Numbered from the stretch's first letter, positions 15,351 to 23,229 are shown. The stretch is 27,138 bases of DNA from Candidatus Rokuibacteriota bacterium (GCA_003220195.1 QHRT01000002.1:1-27138); one strand, 5' to 3'. A program made the numbers and translations. Notes: generated by a model not told the origin, from the sequence alone.

Positions 15351-16079
15351 TCACACCCCGAGGTAGTACTTCTTCACCAGCTCGTGCTCGCGGAGCTCCG
15401 CCGTCGCGCCCGAAAACGCGATCTGGCCGTGCACGATGATGTAGCCGCGGTCCGCGATCTTCGTCGCCTGGTTGAAGTTCTGCTCGGCCATCAGCACCGT
15501 CAGCCGGTAGCGATCTTTCAACTCCTTGATCTTCGCGATCACCCGGTTCACCAGCACCGGCGCCAGCCCCACGGACGGTTCGTCGACGAGCAGGATCGTC
15601 GGCGCCGCCATCAGCGCGCGCCCGATGGCGAGCATCTGCTGCTCGCCGCCCGACATGTTGCCGGCGAGCTGCTTGCGCCGGCTCTGGAGCACGGGAAACG
15701 CCTCGAAGCAGAACGCCAGATTTCTCGGTATGTCGCGGCGGGCGCCGTCGCGGAACGCGCCCAGCAACAGATTCTCCTCAACCGTGAGCTTCGGAAAGAG
15801 CCGCCGGCCTTCGGGCACCAGCGTGATGCCGAGATGCACGATCTCCTCGGGCGCGCGTCCGATCAGCTCCATGCGCTGGCCGTCACGCTCGAGCGTGATC
15901 TCGCCGGCGTCGGGCCGCACGATGCCCATGATGCAGTTGATCAGCGTGCTCTTGCCGTTGCCGTTCGTGCCGAGCAGCGCGACGGTCTCACCCTCGCGCA
16001 CTTCGAGCGACACGCCGTGCAGGACGCGGACGGCGCCGTAGCCGGCGTCGACGTCGCGGATCACGAGCCGGCTCGCCAT
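15351..16079 (-). CDS. livF: Branched-chain amino acid ABC importer ATPase LivF
   Basis: A 242-residue ATPase. Walker A GTNGNGKS is at 37-44, the stretch ITLVPEGRRLFPKLTVEENL at 85-104 is diagnostic for LivF, the signature NMSGGEQQM is at 141-149, and Walker B ILLVDE is at 162-167, followed by PSVGLAP. A switch-region MAEQNFNQA block replaces the canonical histidine, as is typical of LivF. The C-terminal KKYYLGV is the normal ending. ATG 16079 follows the livG stop with a 2-base gap. With LivG it powers the LivHM pore. Last gene of the operon on this strand. Confidence 0.93.
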   Translation of the reverse strand: MASRLVIRDVDAGYGAVRVLHGVSLEVREGETVALLGTNGNGKSTLINCIMGIVRPDAGEITLERDGQRMELIGRAPEEIVHLGITLVPEGRRLFPKLTVEENLLLGAFRDGARRDIPRNLAFCFEAFPVLQSRRKQLAGNMSGGEQQMLAIGRALMAAPTILLVDEPSVGLAPVLVNRVIAKIKELKDRYRLTVLMAEQNFNQATKIADRGYIIVHGQIAFSGATAELREHELVKKYYLGV

Positions 16080-16081
16080 CG

Positions 16082-16804
16082 TCACTCGCCGAGATAGGCG
16101 CGCTCGACCCGCGGGTCCGCCAGGATCGCGTCCGGCTGCCCCTCGGCGATCTTCTCGCCCGCGTCGAGCACCGCGATGCGCTCCGAGAAGCGCATCACCG
16201 CGCGCATGATGTGCTCGATCATGATGATCGTGATGCCTCGCTGATTCAGCTCGAAGAGGATCGCCAGGATGTCGTCCACCTCGCTCGCCGAGAGCCCGGC
16301 CATCGCTTCGTCCGAGACCAGGAGCTTCGGGCCGGCGGCCATCGCGCGCGCCAGCTCGAGCTTCCGCATCTCGATCTGCGTGAGCGCGCCGGAGCGCACC
16401 CGGGCCTTCGGGGCCAACCCCACGAGGGTGAGGATCGACATCGCGTGCTCGACCGCCCCGTCCGTCCTCTCGTGGCCGCTGTACTCGAGCGGGATCAGGA
16501 GGTTGTCGAGGACGGTCATGCTGACGAACGGCTTCGGGATCTGAAAGCTGCGCGCGATGCCGAGCCGCGTCCGTCGATGCGCCGGCAGCGTGGTCACGTC
16601 CTGGCCGGCGAACACGATCCGGCCGCCGTCGGCGCGCAGCGTGCCGCTGATGCAATTGATCAGCGTCGTCTTGCCCGAGCCATTCGGGCCGATCAGTCCG
16701 AAGCGCTCGCCCTGCCGGATCGACAGGCTGACCGCCGACAGCGCCTGGAAGCCGCCGAAGCGCTTGGTGACCTGCTGCACGTCGAGGAACGCGCCGCTCG
16801 TCAC
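16082..16804 (-). CDS. livG: Branched-chain amino acid ABC importer ATPase LivG
   Basis: A 240-residue ATPase. Walker A GPNGSGKT is at 39-46, followed by TTLINCISGTLRADGG, and ARSFQIPKPFVSMTVLDNLLIP gives the LivG-type Q-loop region. The ABC signature is unusual: where most LivG proteins have LSYGQQR, this one reads ALTQIEMRKLELARAM, and Walker B ends DEAMAGLS instead of DEPAAGL. This pattern recalls a branch of LivG-like ATPases with LT..ERKRLELARAL and DEVMAGL, so it is probably functional. The switch histidine lies in MIEHIMRAVM. GTG 16804 overlaps the livM stop (GTGA). A cytoplasmic motor subunit paired with LivF. Confidence 0.91.
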   Translation of the reverse strand: MTSGAFLDVQQVTKRFGGFQALSAVSLSIRQGERFGLIGPNGSGKTTLINCISGTLRADGGRIVFAGQDVTTLPAHRRTRLGIARSFQIPKPFVSMTVLDNLLIPLEYSGHERTDGAVEHAMSILTLVGLAPKARVRSGALTQIEMRKLELARAMAAGPKLLVSDEAMAGLSASEVDDILAILFELNQRGITIIMIEHIMRAVMRFSERIAVLDAGEKIAEGQPDAILADPRVERAYLGE

Positions 16805-17775
16805 GTGGCTTTTCCGTGCGCCAGCCGCACGTCCCCCTCGCGGCGTCGCGCGAGCCGCTGGATCAAGCCGACGATGCCTTCGGGAGCGAGAATCACGAAC
16901 GCCACCAGGATGACGCCGACGATCAGGAGGTTCAGCGCCGACGAGATCGTCACGGTGGCGACCTGCTGGGCCGTGCCGAGCAGGACCGCGCCGATGATGG
17001 GCCCGACCCACGTGGTGCTGCCGCCGATCATCGGCATGGCGAGACTGTTCACCGCGTAGTTCAGATCGAACACGCTTCCGGGCTCCACGAACGTCACGAA
17101 GTAGGGAAATGGTGCGCCGGCCAGTCCCATCAGCGCGCCGCTGACCGTCGTGGCGACGAGCTTCAGCCTGAGCGTCGGCACCCCCATGCATTCCGCCGCT
17201 TCCTCGTTGTCCCGGATGGCCGCGAGCCCGCGTCCGATCCACGAGTGCTCGATCCATGCGGCGACGCCGACGGCGAAGAGTGCCAGGATCAGCATCACCT
17301 CGAAGAGGAACTGGACGTAGTGGCCGAAGAGCGGCGCGGTGGCCGGGCGGATGAGCGAGAGCCCGCGCGCGCCGCCCGTGTATTCCCAGTTGACGAACAG
17401 GGTCTGGAGCACGACGGCGAGCGCGAGCGTGGCGATGGAAAAGAACACGCCGCGCAGGCGCAGCGTCAGGTAGCCGATGCCGAGGCCGAGCAGTCCGGCG
17501 ACGGCCGCGCCGCCGACGAGCTGGAGTCCGAGCGGCGCGTTCATCATCTTGATCAGCACGACCGACGTGTAGGCGCCGAGGGCGAAGAACGCCGGGGTGC
17601 CGAAGTTCACGTAGCCCGTGTAGCCCCCGAGGATGTTCCACGCGGTCGCCAGCACGACGTACTGGAGGATCACGTAGGCGGCGAAGTAGTAGTACTGGTT
17701 CGTCAGCACGCGGCTCACCAGGAACCCGGCGACGACGACCAGTGCGGCGACCGCGAGGAAGGCCCGCTGCGACAC
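16801..17775 (-). CDS. livM: Branched-chain amino acid ABC importer permease LivM
   Basis: A 324-residue inner-membrane protein with about eight to ten hydrophobic helices. The LivM core is visible: YYYFAAYVILQYVVLATAWNILGGYTGYVNFGTPAFFALGAYTSVVL near residues 28-75, and the cytoplasmic coupling loop GRGLAAIRDNEEAAECMGVPTLRLKL near 197-221, the best-conserved part of the family. The C-terminus turns charged (RLARRREGDVRLAHG). GTG 17775 begins three bases downstream of the livH stop codon; its own stop overlaps the livG start. Forms the heterodimeric pore with LivH. Confidence 0.92.
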   Translation of the reverse strand: MSQRAFLAVAALVVVAGFLVSRVLTNQYYYFAAYVILQYVVLATAWNILGGYTGYVNFGTPAFFALGAYTSVVLIKMMNAPLGLQLVGGAAVAGLLGLGIGYLTLRLRGVFFSIATLALAVVLQTLFVNWEYTGGARGLSLIRPATAPLFGHYVQFLFEVMLILALFAVGVAAWIEHSWIGRGLAAIRDNEEAAECMGVPTLRLKLVATTVSGALMGLAGAPFPYFVTFVEPGSVFDLNYAVNSLAMPMIGGSTTWVGPIIGAVLLGTAQQVATVTISSALNLLIVGVILVAFVILAPEGIVGLIQRLARRREGDVRLAHGKAT

Positions 17776-17778
17776 GCG

Positions 17779-18651
17779 CTACCTGCCGAAGAGTCCGGAT
17801 GGCCGGACGGCGAGCGCCAGCAGCAGCACGCCGAAGGAGACCGCGACGCCCCACGCCGGCCCGTAGAACGTCGCCGTCAGACTTTCAGCGACGCCGAGCA
17901 TCAGCGCGGCGACGAGCGTCCCGCCGATCGATCCCATCCCGCCGAGCACCGTCACCGCGAACGCGCGACCGATGTACTCGCGATTCATCGCCGGCTCGAC
18001 GGGCCCGATCATGATCAGCAACGCTCCCGCGACGCTCGCCGTCGCGCTCGCCAGCGCGAACGCGAGCCGTTTGACCTTGAACGGGTTCGCCCCCATCAGC
18101 CGCAGCGCGAACGCGTCCTGCGCCACGCCCTGGATCGCGCGGCCGTAGAACGTTCGCGACAGGAAGAGGTAGAGCAGCGCGGTCAGCGACACGCCGGCCA
18201 CGCAGGGAATCAGCAGCCGGAACGGAAGGCCGACGGGTCCCAGGTGAAGGCTCTCGCCGATGTATCGCGCCTCCACGAGCCGGTAATCGACGCCGAACTG
18301 GAGCAGGAGCCCGACCTCGACGATGAAGAGGATGCCGAAGAAGAAGACGAGCCCGCGGAGCGACTCGGCGCCTTTGCGCTCGAAGCTCGCGTAGTAGAGC
18401 TGGTAGAGCAGCGCGCCGAGCACGAAGAAGAGCGGCGTGAACAGGACCCCCGCGAGGATCGGATCCATGCCGAAGCGGCTGTTCATCGTGTAGACGAGGT
18501 ACGCGCCGAACATCACGAAGACCGGATGCGCCAGGTTTGCGATGTCGAGGAGGCCGAAGGAGACCGCGATGCCGAGACTGACGGCGGCGTAGAAGCCGCC
18601 GAGCAGGACGCCGGCGGCGAGGGCGTTGAGGAAGAGGTCGAGCGAGAACAC
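17779..18651 (-). CDS. livH: Branched-chain amino acid ABC importer permease LivH
   Basis: A 290-residue inner-membrane permease. It starts FLNALAAGVLLGGFYAAVSLGIAVSFGLLDIANLAHPVFVMFGAY, the classic LivH helix-1/2 pattern (N.L..G...G..YAL.A.G....FG...I.N.AHG...M.GAY), and ends with VRPSGLFGR. The coupling loop ALRLMGANPFKVKRLAFALASA contains the conserved G-x-N motif, and VTVLGGMGSIGGTLVAAL near the C-terminus is highly conserved. GTG 18651 lies 27 bases after the livJ stop. Pore partner of LivM. Confidence 0.92.
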   Translation of the reverse strand: MFSLDLFLNALAAGVLLGGFYAAVSLGIAVSFGLLDIANLAHPVFVMFGAYLVYTMNSRFGMDPILAGVLFTPLFFVLGALLYQLYYASFERKGAESLRGLVFFFGILFIVEVGLLLQFGVDYRLVEARYIGESLHLGPVGLPFRLLIPCVAGVSLTALLYLFLSRTFYGRAIQGVAQDAFALRLMGANPFKVKRLAFALASATASVAGALLIMIGPVEPAMNREYIGRAFAVTVLGGMGSIGGTLVAALMLGVAESLTATFYGPAWGVAVSFGVLLLALAVRPSGLFGR

Positions 18652-18678
18652 GGCCCTCGCGCCGGCGCCGTGCGTCGA

Positions 18679-19953
18679 CTACTTCACTTTCGAGTACGGA
18701 TAGATCAGCGTGCCCGACCTGTACTTGTCGGGCGCCACGATCGGACGCTTGCCCGGCTTCTTGAACTGCTCGAGGTCCGAGGTCTCGATCCCCTGGTACT
18801 GGACCATCAGCACGCGGGACGTCTCCCACTCGCCGTTCTTGCCGAACTTCACCTTGCCGACGATCGTGTCGTGCTCGTTCTTCCGGATGTAGTCGGCCAG
18901 CTTCTGCTGGTCGAGGCTCTTCGTCCCGTTGATCGCGTGCTCGAGGACCTGACAGTACGCGTAGGCCCACGGCGGGAGGTAATGCCCGAGCGGATCGACG
19001 CCCTCCTTCTCGGCGCGGGCCTGGTAGCGCTTCAAGAAGTCCTCGATGCCCGGGAACTTCAAGGTGGGCTCCGGGACCCAGTAGTCGTAGTTCACGATCC
19101 CGTTCATCTTCGGCCCGAGCTTCGTCAAGAGGGCGGTGAACTGCAGACCCACCATGCCGCCCCCGAACAGCTTCGGCTTGAGCCCGACTTCGTGGGCCGC
19201 CTGGACCATCAGCGCGGAGTCCGGCGGATAGGATGCGACGAAGACGATGTCCGGATCGAGCGCCTTGATCGCGCGCGCGACCGAGGTGAGGTCCGTGGTG
19301 TTGGGCGGGTAGGTCGCATCGTAGACGATCTTCAAGCCGTACTTCTTGATGACCTCGCGTGCGCCGGCGAGTGCGTTGTGCGGATATTCGGCGTCCGCGC
19401 CGACGATGGCGACGGTCTGCGGCTTCGGCGTCTGCTTGACCGCCAGCTCCCAGAACGGCAGCGAGACCTCGACCGCGGGGTTCTGTCCCGCGGGCAGGAT
19501 CTGGAAATAGTTCGGGTACTGGAACTTCTCGTTGTTGGCCAGGCCGAAGAGCCCGAGGAAGAGAAGCTTCCGATCGATGACGATCGGCATTGCCGGCGCG
19601 ATCATGTTCGTGCCGTAGCCCGACATGACGATGTCGACCTTGTCCACGTCGAGGAGCTTCGAGTAGATGGCCGGCACCGTCGCCGGCTTGGTCTGGTCGT
19701 CGTAGTAGATGAGCTGGACTTGCCGGCCGAGCAACCCGCCCTTCTTGTTCACGTCCTCGGCCCACATCTGCATCGCCATGAGCGCGGGCTTGCCGTTGGC
19801 CGCGAGGCCGCCGGTCAGCGCCATGCCGAGGCCGATCTTGATCGGGTCCGCCGCCCGCGCGATCGACGCCCACGGTCCGGCGCCGACGGCGATGGCGAGG
19901 AGAACGACGATCGAGATCCACGCTCGAGTTCCGGGAGCGCGCTTCGACGTCAT
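18679..19953 (-). CDS. livJ: Branched-chain amino acid ABC importer substrate-binding protein
   Basis: A 424-residue exported binding protein (Peripla_BP_6, type I periplasmic fold). Residues 1-34 form a signal peptide (basic start, hydrophobic WISIVVLLAIAVGAG, cleavage after ARA). The mature start ADPIKIGLGMALTGGLAANG, then AMQMWAEDVNKKGGLLGRQVQLIYYDDQTKP, is the conserved LivJ/amide-binding pattern. ATG 19953 is supported by GGAGGA seven bases upstream. Family members bind branched-chain amino acids, amides, urea or aromatic acids, so the ligand is uncertain. Many of the liv-type importers in such genomes serve other carboxylates. TATGAT on the minus strand at 20007-20002 may be its -10 box. 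It leads the five-gene livJHMGF operon. Confidence 0.91.
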   Translation of the reverse strand: MTSKRAPGTRAWISIVVLLAIAVGAGPWASIARAADPIKIGLGMALTGGLAANGKPALMAMQMWAEDVNKKGGLLGRQVQLIYYDDQTKPATVPAIYSKLLDVDKVDIVMSGYGTNMIAPAMPIVIDRKLLFLGLFGLANNEKFQYPNYFQILPAGQNPAVEVSLPFWELAVKQTPKPQTVAIVGADAEYPHNALAGAREVIKKYGLKIVYDATYPPNTTDLTSVARAIKALDPDIVFVASYPPDSALMVQAAHEVGLKPKLFGGGMVGLQFTALLTKLGPKMNGIVNYDYWVPEPTLKFPGIEDFLKRYQARAEKEGVDPLGHYLPPWAYAYCQVLEHAINGTKSLDQQKLADYIRKNEHDTIVGKVKFGKNGEWETSRVLMVQYQGIETSDLEQFKKPGKRPIVAPDKYRSGTLIYPYSKVK

Positions 19954-20038
19954 GACTGTCCTCCGTGATGAGTGAGGCTTCGCGTCCACGGTGCCCTGCG
20001 TATCATAGCCGCGGCGGCGCGCGAAGCGGATTCTGTCG

Positions 20039-20053
20039 GCGGCGGATCGCCGC
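20039..20053. repeat. Short GC hairpin between the MBL gene and livJ
   Basis: GCGGCG-GAT-CGCCGC forms a 6-bp stem with a 3-base loop, 4 bases beyond the stop of the metallo-hydrolase gene on the minus strand. No U tract follows, so termination would be weak. It may separate partial transcripts of the MBL gene and livJ. Confidence 0.3.
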
Positions 20054-20057
20054 GCCA

Positions 20058-20999
20058 TCAGAGACACGTGTGCGCGGAGGCCCGGCCGCGGAGCTTTTCC
20101 ATGCCCGCGAGCATCCCCGGGATGTCCATCGGCTGATCCAGCTGGTCCTCGAATTCCTGGTAGCACCTCATGACGTTCGGCAGGATGCGCTCCGCCTCGC
20201 GCCACGACGCGAACACGCCGAGCTTGATGTCCCGCGCGGCGGCCTCGGCGGGCATTCCCGCGTCGAACCGTTTCTTCGATTCCCGGCGGACGAGCGCCAG
20301 GTAATCGCGCAGGTGTCTGAGGTCGGTCTTCGTCCCGACGGGACCGTGACCCGGGACGATGACGTCAGCGTCGAACTGAAGCAACCGATCCGCGGCCTTG
20401 ATCCAGTGGCCGACGTGCCCCTGGAACGCGAGCGGCGTGACGTAGTGAAACCCGAGGTCACCGGCGAACAGCACGCGCTCTTTCGGAAGGAACACGGCCG
20501 CATCGCCGGACGTGTGGGCGGCGGTGCCGGGATGCCAGAGCTGGATCTCGCGCTCGCCGTCGTGGATCACCATCCGGTCCTGGAACGTCACGGTCGGCAG
20601 CACGACCCTGAGCTTCGGAAATTCCGCGGCGAACGCCGGCATGAAGCGCTGGAGCAGCGGCACCGGCGGGAACCCCGGCCGGAGCTCCTCGCGGCATTTC
20701 TCGGTGGCGATGATCGCCGCACCTTTGAAGAACGTGTTGCCGCCGGTGTGATCCAGGTGGTGGTGCGTGTTGACGAGCTGCGCGATCGGTCGCCGCGTCG
20801 TCTTCTTGATCGCGGCGACGAGCTTCCTCGTCATCGACGGCACCATCAGCGCGTCGACCGCGACGCACGCCTCCCGGCCGACGATCAGACCGGAGTTCGA
20901 AATCCCGGTCTCGCCCGTCGCCTGCACGTACGTGAAGACTTTCGGACCGACCTCGATCATCCCGGTCTTCCAGCTGGCGGGAACGGTGTGTCGCGCCAT
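20058..20999 (-). CDS. Metallo-beta-lactamase-fold hydrolase
   Basis: A 313-residue cytoplasmic hydrolase with a complete dinuclear metal site. HxHxDH appears as THHHLDHTGG (H79, H81, D83, H84), the next ligand is H162 in GTAAHTSGD, the bridging aspartate D181 in FAGDLGF and the last histidine H218 in VPGHGP. The layout resembles the general MBL superfamily (glyoxalase II, lactonases, cyclase-like members), and the C-terminal helical extension (about 220-313) may cap the active site. ATG 20999 has AAAGGA about 10 bases upstream. It follows the SelA-like gene by 25 bases and lies 104 bases before livJ on the same strand, so the three may be co-expressed. The substrate is unknown; hydrolysis of a thioester, lactone or amide delivered by the importer is plausible inference. 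Confidence 0.88.
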   Translation of the reverse strand: MARHTVPASWKTGMIEVGPKVFTYVQATGETGISNSGLIVGREACVAVDALMVPSMTRKLVAAIKKTTRRPIAQLVNTHHHLDHTGGNTFFKGAAIIATEKCREELRPGFPPVPLLQRFMPAFAAEFPKLRVVLPTVTFQDRMVIHDGEREIQLWHPGTAAHTSGDAAVFLPKERVLFAGDLGFHYVTPLAFQGHVGHWIKAADRLLQFDADVIVPGHGPVGTKTDLRHLRDYLALVRRESKKRFDAGMPAEAAARDIKLGVFASWREAERILPNVMRCYQEFEDQLDQPMDIPGMLAGMEKLRGRASAHTCL

Positions 21000-21024
21000 C
21001 GGTGACGGTCCTTTCAGGGTGGCT

Positions 21025-22302
21025 CTACGCTCGCTGCGCGTCCCCGAGCAACCGGCGTCGCGCGGCCTCGGCGTCGTCCAGCATCCCGCCCAGGCTTTCG
21101 AGCGCCCGGTGAAGCGAATCGGCGATGCCCTCGGCGCCGACCTTCACGCCGTCCGGATACATCATCAGGCGCACGACGGGAGCGCTGCCGGGCATCGCGA
21201 CCGCGGCGATGGTCAAGATCCCGTCCGTCGCGAGCATCTCGAGCGCGACGAGGGCGCTGGCCTCGACCGGGACGAGCGCGAGCGATACCGGCCGTCCCGC
21301 GATCTCGCGTCCGACGTCGAGTGCGTCTTCGCCGGTCATGGAGACCCCGGGTCCGCCGAGGTACACGCGGCGCTCGCCGTACCGGCGCTCCACGATCCGC
21401 AAGAGATCCTTCGCCAGCTCGCCGGCCTCGGCGATCGGCTTCGGATCGAAATCTCGCAGCGCATTCATGACGCCGACGTACTGACTCGCCTGGGCCTCGA
21501 GGCCCAGCTCGTAGGCGAGCGAGCGGAGCGCCGTGATCAGGTCTTTCCGGCCGACCAGGACGCCGGCTCGCGGCCCGGCGACGTGCTTGTCGGATGAACA
21601 GACCGCGAGATCGATCGGGCCGACCTCGAACGTGCGCGGCTCGCCGAAGAATCCCACGCGCGACGCCATGTGGGCGTCGTCGACGTAGACCAGGGTGTCG
21701 CTTCCGCGCGGCAGATCGAGCGCGCGCTGGAAGGCGTCGAGCGTCAGATGGCGCTTGGATGCGCTGATCGGCGTCAGGATCAAGAGGCGCGGCGGAGCGA
21801 ATCGCCACGCGGCGGCCAGCGAGTCGATCGCGTGATGCTGGTCCAGCACCGCGCCCGCCATCGCGATGGGCCGCACCACCGAGGGATGGGTGACGCCTCC
21901 CGGCGGAGCGAGCGCCAGCACCCGATCGCCGGTCCGGAGCAGGGTGGTCAGCGCGAGAAAGTTCGCCGCCGAGACACGGTTCAGGACGAGCGCGTCGTGG
22001 CGGCCGGGGTCGGCGCCCATGTGTCGAAGAGCCAGCGGCTCGGCTTCGCCTTCGAATGCCGCGAAGAACGGCACGTGACTGTCCAGGTGGGCCAGATCGG
22101 AGGCGCGGAGCCCGGCGCCCCGATTCATCCCGGACAGATCGACGATCTTCTCGCGACCGCGGGCGGCGGTCAGCGCGCGCACGATCCGGCGCGCGTGGAG
22201 CGTCTTGGCGACTTCTTCAGCGGTGGAGCGAAGCACCGGCCCGCGCGCATACCCGACCGTCGGGTCGATCGGGTTGCCGAAGCGGTCTGTCGAATCGGTC
22301 AT
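21025..22302 (-). CDS. SelA-like PLP-dependent enzyme (fold type I)
   Basis: A 425-residue pyridoxal-phosphate enzyme. SSDKHVAGPRAGVLVGRKDLI at about 236-256 holds the probable Schiff-base lysine K239. It closely follows the SelA family pattern (SGDKLLGGPQAGI.VGRK.LI). The preceding VDDAH at 207-211 supplies the aspartate that pairs with the PLP nitrogen. The N-terminal part (RFGNPIDPTVGYARGPVLRS, residues 8-26) does not look like the SelA tRNA-binding domain. Relatives of SelA without a selenocysteine role include ammonia-lyases and transferases of amino sugars or hydroxyamino acids; here the reaction is not known. ATG 22302 is supported by AGGAGG seven bases upstream. Second gene downstream is the MBL hydrolase, then the liv operon, which suggests a catabolic role for an imported amino compound. 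Confidence 0.75.
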   Translation of the reverse strand: MTDSTDRFGNPIDPTVGYARGPVLRSTAEEVAKTLHARRIVRALTAARGREKIVDLSGMNRGAGLRASDLAHLDSHVPFFAAFEGEAEPLALRHMGADPGRHDALVLNRVSAANFLALTTLLRTGDRVLALAPPGGVTHPSVVRPIAMAGAVLDQHHAIDSLAAAWRFAPPRLLILTPISASKRHLTLDAFQRALDLPRGSDTLVYVDDAHMASRVGFFGEPRTFEVGPIDLAVCSSDKHVAGPRAGVLVGRKDLITALRSLAYELGLEAQASQYVGVMNALRDFDPKPIAEAGELAKDLLRIVERRYGERRVYLGGPGVSMTGEDALDVGREIAGRPVSLALVPVEASALVALEMLATDGILTIAAVAMPGSAPVVRLMMYPDGVKVGAEGIADSLHRALESLGGMLDDAEAARRRLLGDAQRA

Positions 22303-22468
22303 CGAAGACCTCCTGCGGGAAACTCGTCGAGACGTGCCCGGCTTCGCCGGAGCACTCTACGTCACCTGCTCCACCCGCGCCACCTCGCAACTCGGCAACT
22401 CCATCGGCGCGCTGCGACGTTCGGGCTCCGGTGGCCGGCTGGCGAGGCGCCGTTGAAAGGTGGTTGGC

Positions 22469-22498
22469 TTGACAGTTGCCGCCGCGTCGGGGTTAAAT
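22469..22498 (+). promoter_or_regulatory. Sigma70 promoter of the ferredoxin gene
   Basis: A consensus TTGACA (-35, 22469-22474) and TTAAAT (-10, 22493-22498) are separated by 18 bases. Transcription would start near 22505, with a leader of about 38 bases and GGAGG at 22533-22537 five bases before the ATG. This is the best canonical promoter in the window and suits strong constitutive expression. Confidence 0.75.
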
Positions 22499-22542
22499 TC
22501 CGTGATTCGGACGGAGATCGACACATCATCCCGGAGGCGTGA

Positions 22543-22809
22543 ATGCCGTACATCATCGCGGAGCCCTGCATCAACGTGAAGGACAAGGCCTGCGTCGAGG
22601 TCTGCCCCGTGGACTGCATCTACGAGGGCGAGACGATGCTCTACATCCATCCGGACGAGTGCATCGATTGCGGGGCCTGCGAACCGGTGTGTCCGGTGAA
22701 GGCGATCTTCGCCGAGGACGAGACGCCCGACCAGTGGAAGCAGTACATCGAGATGAACAAGCAGTTCTTCAAGGACCATCCGGGCGTCCAGCCGGCGACG
22801 AAATCGTAG
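22543..22809 (+). CDS. 7Fe-type ferredoxin ([3Fe-4S][4Fe-4S])
   Basis: An 88-residue cytoplasmic electron carrier. Cysteines at 9, 17, 21, 25, 40, 43, 46 and 50 match Azotobacter-type FdI. C-x7-C-x3-CP plus C50 supply the [3Fe-4S] cluster, and C40-x2-C43-x2-C46 plus C21 the [4Fe-4S] cluster. The stretch CVEVCPVDCIYEG...IHPDECIDCGACEPVCPVKAIF is nearly identical in style to FdI, including the extra cysteine C25. The C-terminal tail is shorter than in FdI (about 107 residues). It carries its own promoter, a strong ribosome site and a terminator, so it is monocistronic. Likely partners are reductases or dehydrogenases elsewhere, possibly the FNR-like protein at 1603. Confidence 0.93.
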   Translation: MPYIIAEPCINVKDKACVEVCPVDCIYEGETMLYIHPDECIDCGACEPVCPVKAIFAEDETPDQWKQYIEMNKQFFKDHPGVQPATKS

Positions 22810-22831
22810 GCCTGACGACTCCGATGTCAGC

Positions 22832-22862
22832 AGAAGGGCCCTTTCGCGGGCCCTTCTTTTTT
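22832..22862 (+). terminator. Rho-independent terminator of the ferredoxin gene
   Basis: Perfect 10-bp stem AGAAGGGCCC / GGGCCCTTCT with a TTTCGC loop, followed by a run of T (22858-22862). It lies 22 bases after the ferredoxin stop and is the clearest intrinsic terminator in the window. Confidence 0.93.
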
Positions 22863-22951
22863 GCACCGCGGGCGTGGCACGCCGCCCTCTTCGCTGGGCA
22901 GCCGGCGACGCCGGCGGCCACCGATCGAAGGCCAAACGCCGGTCGCGGCCG

Positions 22952-22966
22952 TGGCACATGCGTTGC
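22952..22966 (+). promoter_or_regulatory. Sigma54-like (-24/-12) promoter
   Basis: TGGCAC (22952-22957) and TTGC (22963-22966) place GG and GC exactly 10 bases apart, the spacing needed for RpoN promoters (TGGCAC-N5-TTGC). The predicted start, near 22978, is only about three bases before the ATG at 22981 of the Fis-like gene. That implies a leaderless mRNA or a later true start. A chance match is possible. Confidence 0.45.
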
Positions 22967-22980
22967 CGTAGCGTGGCTTC

Positions 22981-23229
22981 ATGGCGACGATGCCTCCGCT
23001 CACCGCTCCGTCCCCGCCGAGGCCGGTCGGATATCACGGCGCGGTGTCAGAGTTCAAGCGCCGCCTGATCGAGGCAACACTGCATCAAGTGAGAGGGAAC
23101 AGGACGCACGCCGCGCGTGCGCTCGGATTGCAGCGGACGTACCTCTTGCGCCTCATCCGGGAGCTTGGTGTCGCGGCGCCTCCACCGCCCCCACCGCGCC
23201 GAGCGGCCATCGACCCGACCTCGGGCTGA
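22981..23229 (+). CDS. Small Fis-type helix-turn-helix DNA-binding protein
   Basis: An 82-residue protein. Residues 24-63 (FKRRLIEATLHQVRGNRTHAARALGLQRTYLLRLIRELGV) match the Fis/HTH_8 domain found at the C-terminus of NtrC-type sigma54 activators. The GN..AA..LG..R..L pattern is complete. There is no receiver or AAA+ domain, so it cannot act as an NtrC activator on its own. It may be a Fis-like nucleoid or regulatory protein, possibly dimeric. The flanks (residues 1-22 and the proline run 66-72) look disordered. ATG 22981 is the first start; an in-frame GTG at 23044 would begin right at the domain. The upstream DNA has a sigma54-like motif. The thiolase-like gene starts 68 bases downstream, so it may regulate that locus (inference). 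Confidence 0.78.
   Translation: MATMPPLTAPSPPRPVGYHGAVSEFKRRLIEATLHQVRGNRTHAARALGLQRTYLLRLIRELGVAAPPPPPPRRAAIDPTSG

Noticed and set aside
16816..19968. Very long open frame (1050 codons) on the plus strand, opposite the liv operon
   Set aside because: Composition is dominated by R, D, E, H, A and Q, as expected from the antisense of GC-rich coding DNA. The minus strand holds five well-conserved liv genes covering the same DNA.
19977..20027. 8-bp inverted repeat GCTTCGCG/CGCGAAGC flanking the possible livJ -10
   Set aside because: Arms are short and 35 bases apart in very GC-rich DNA, so chance is likely.
22303..22468. Cysteine- and serine-rich short plus-strand frames before the ferredoxin promoter
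   Set aside because: No ribosome site or conserved motif; they lie in the divergent control region of the SelA-like and ferredoxin genes.
22863..22980. Possible small gene or RNA between the ferredoxin terminator and the Fis-like gene
   Set aside because: Only short GC inverted repeats and the sigma54-like motif are visible; no open frame with a ribosome site and no structure beyond what composition would give.
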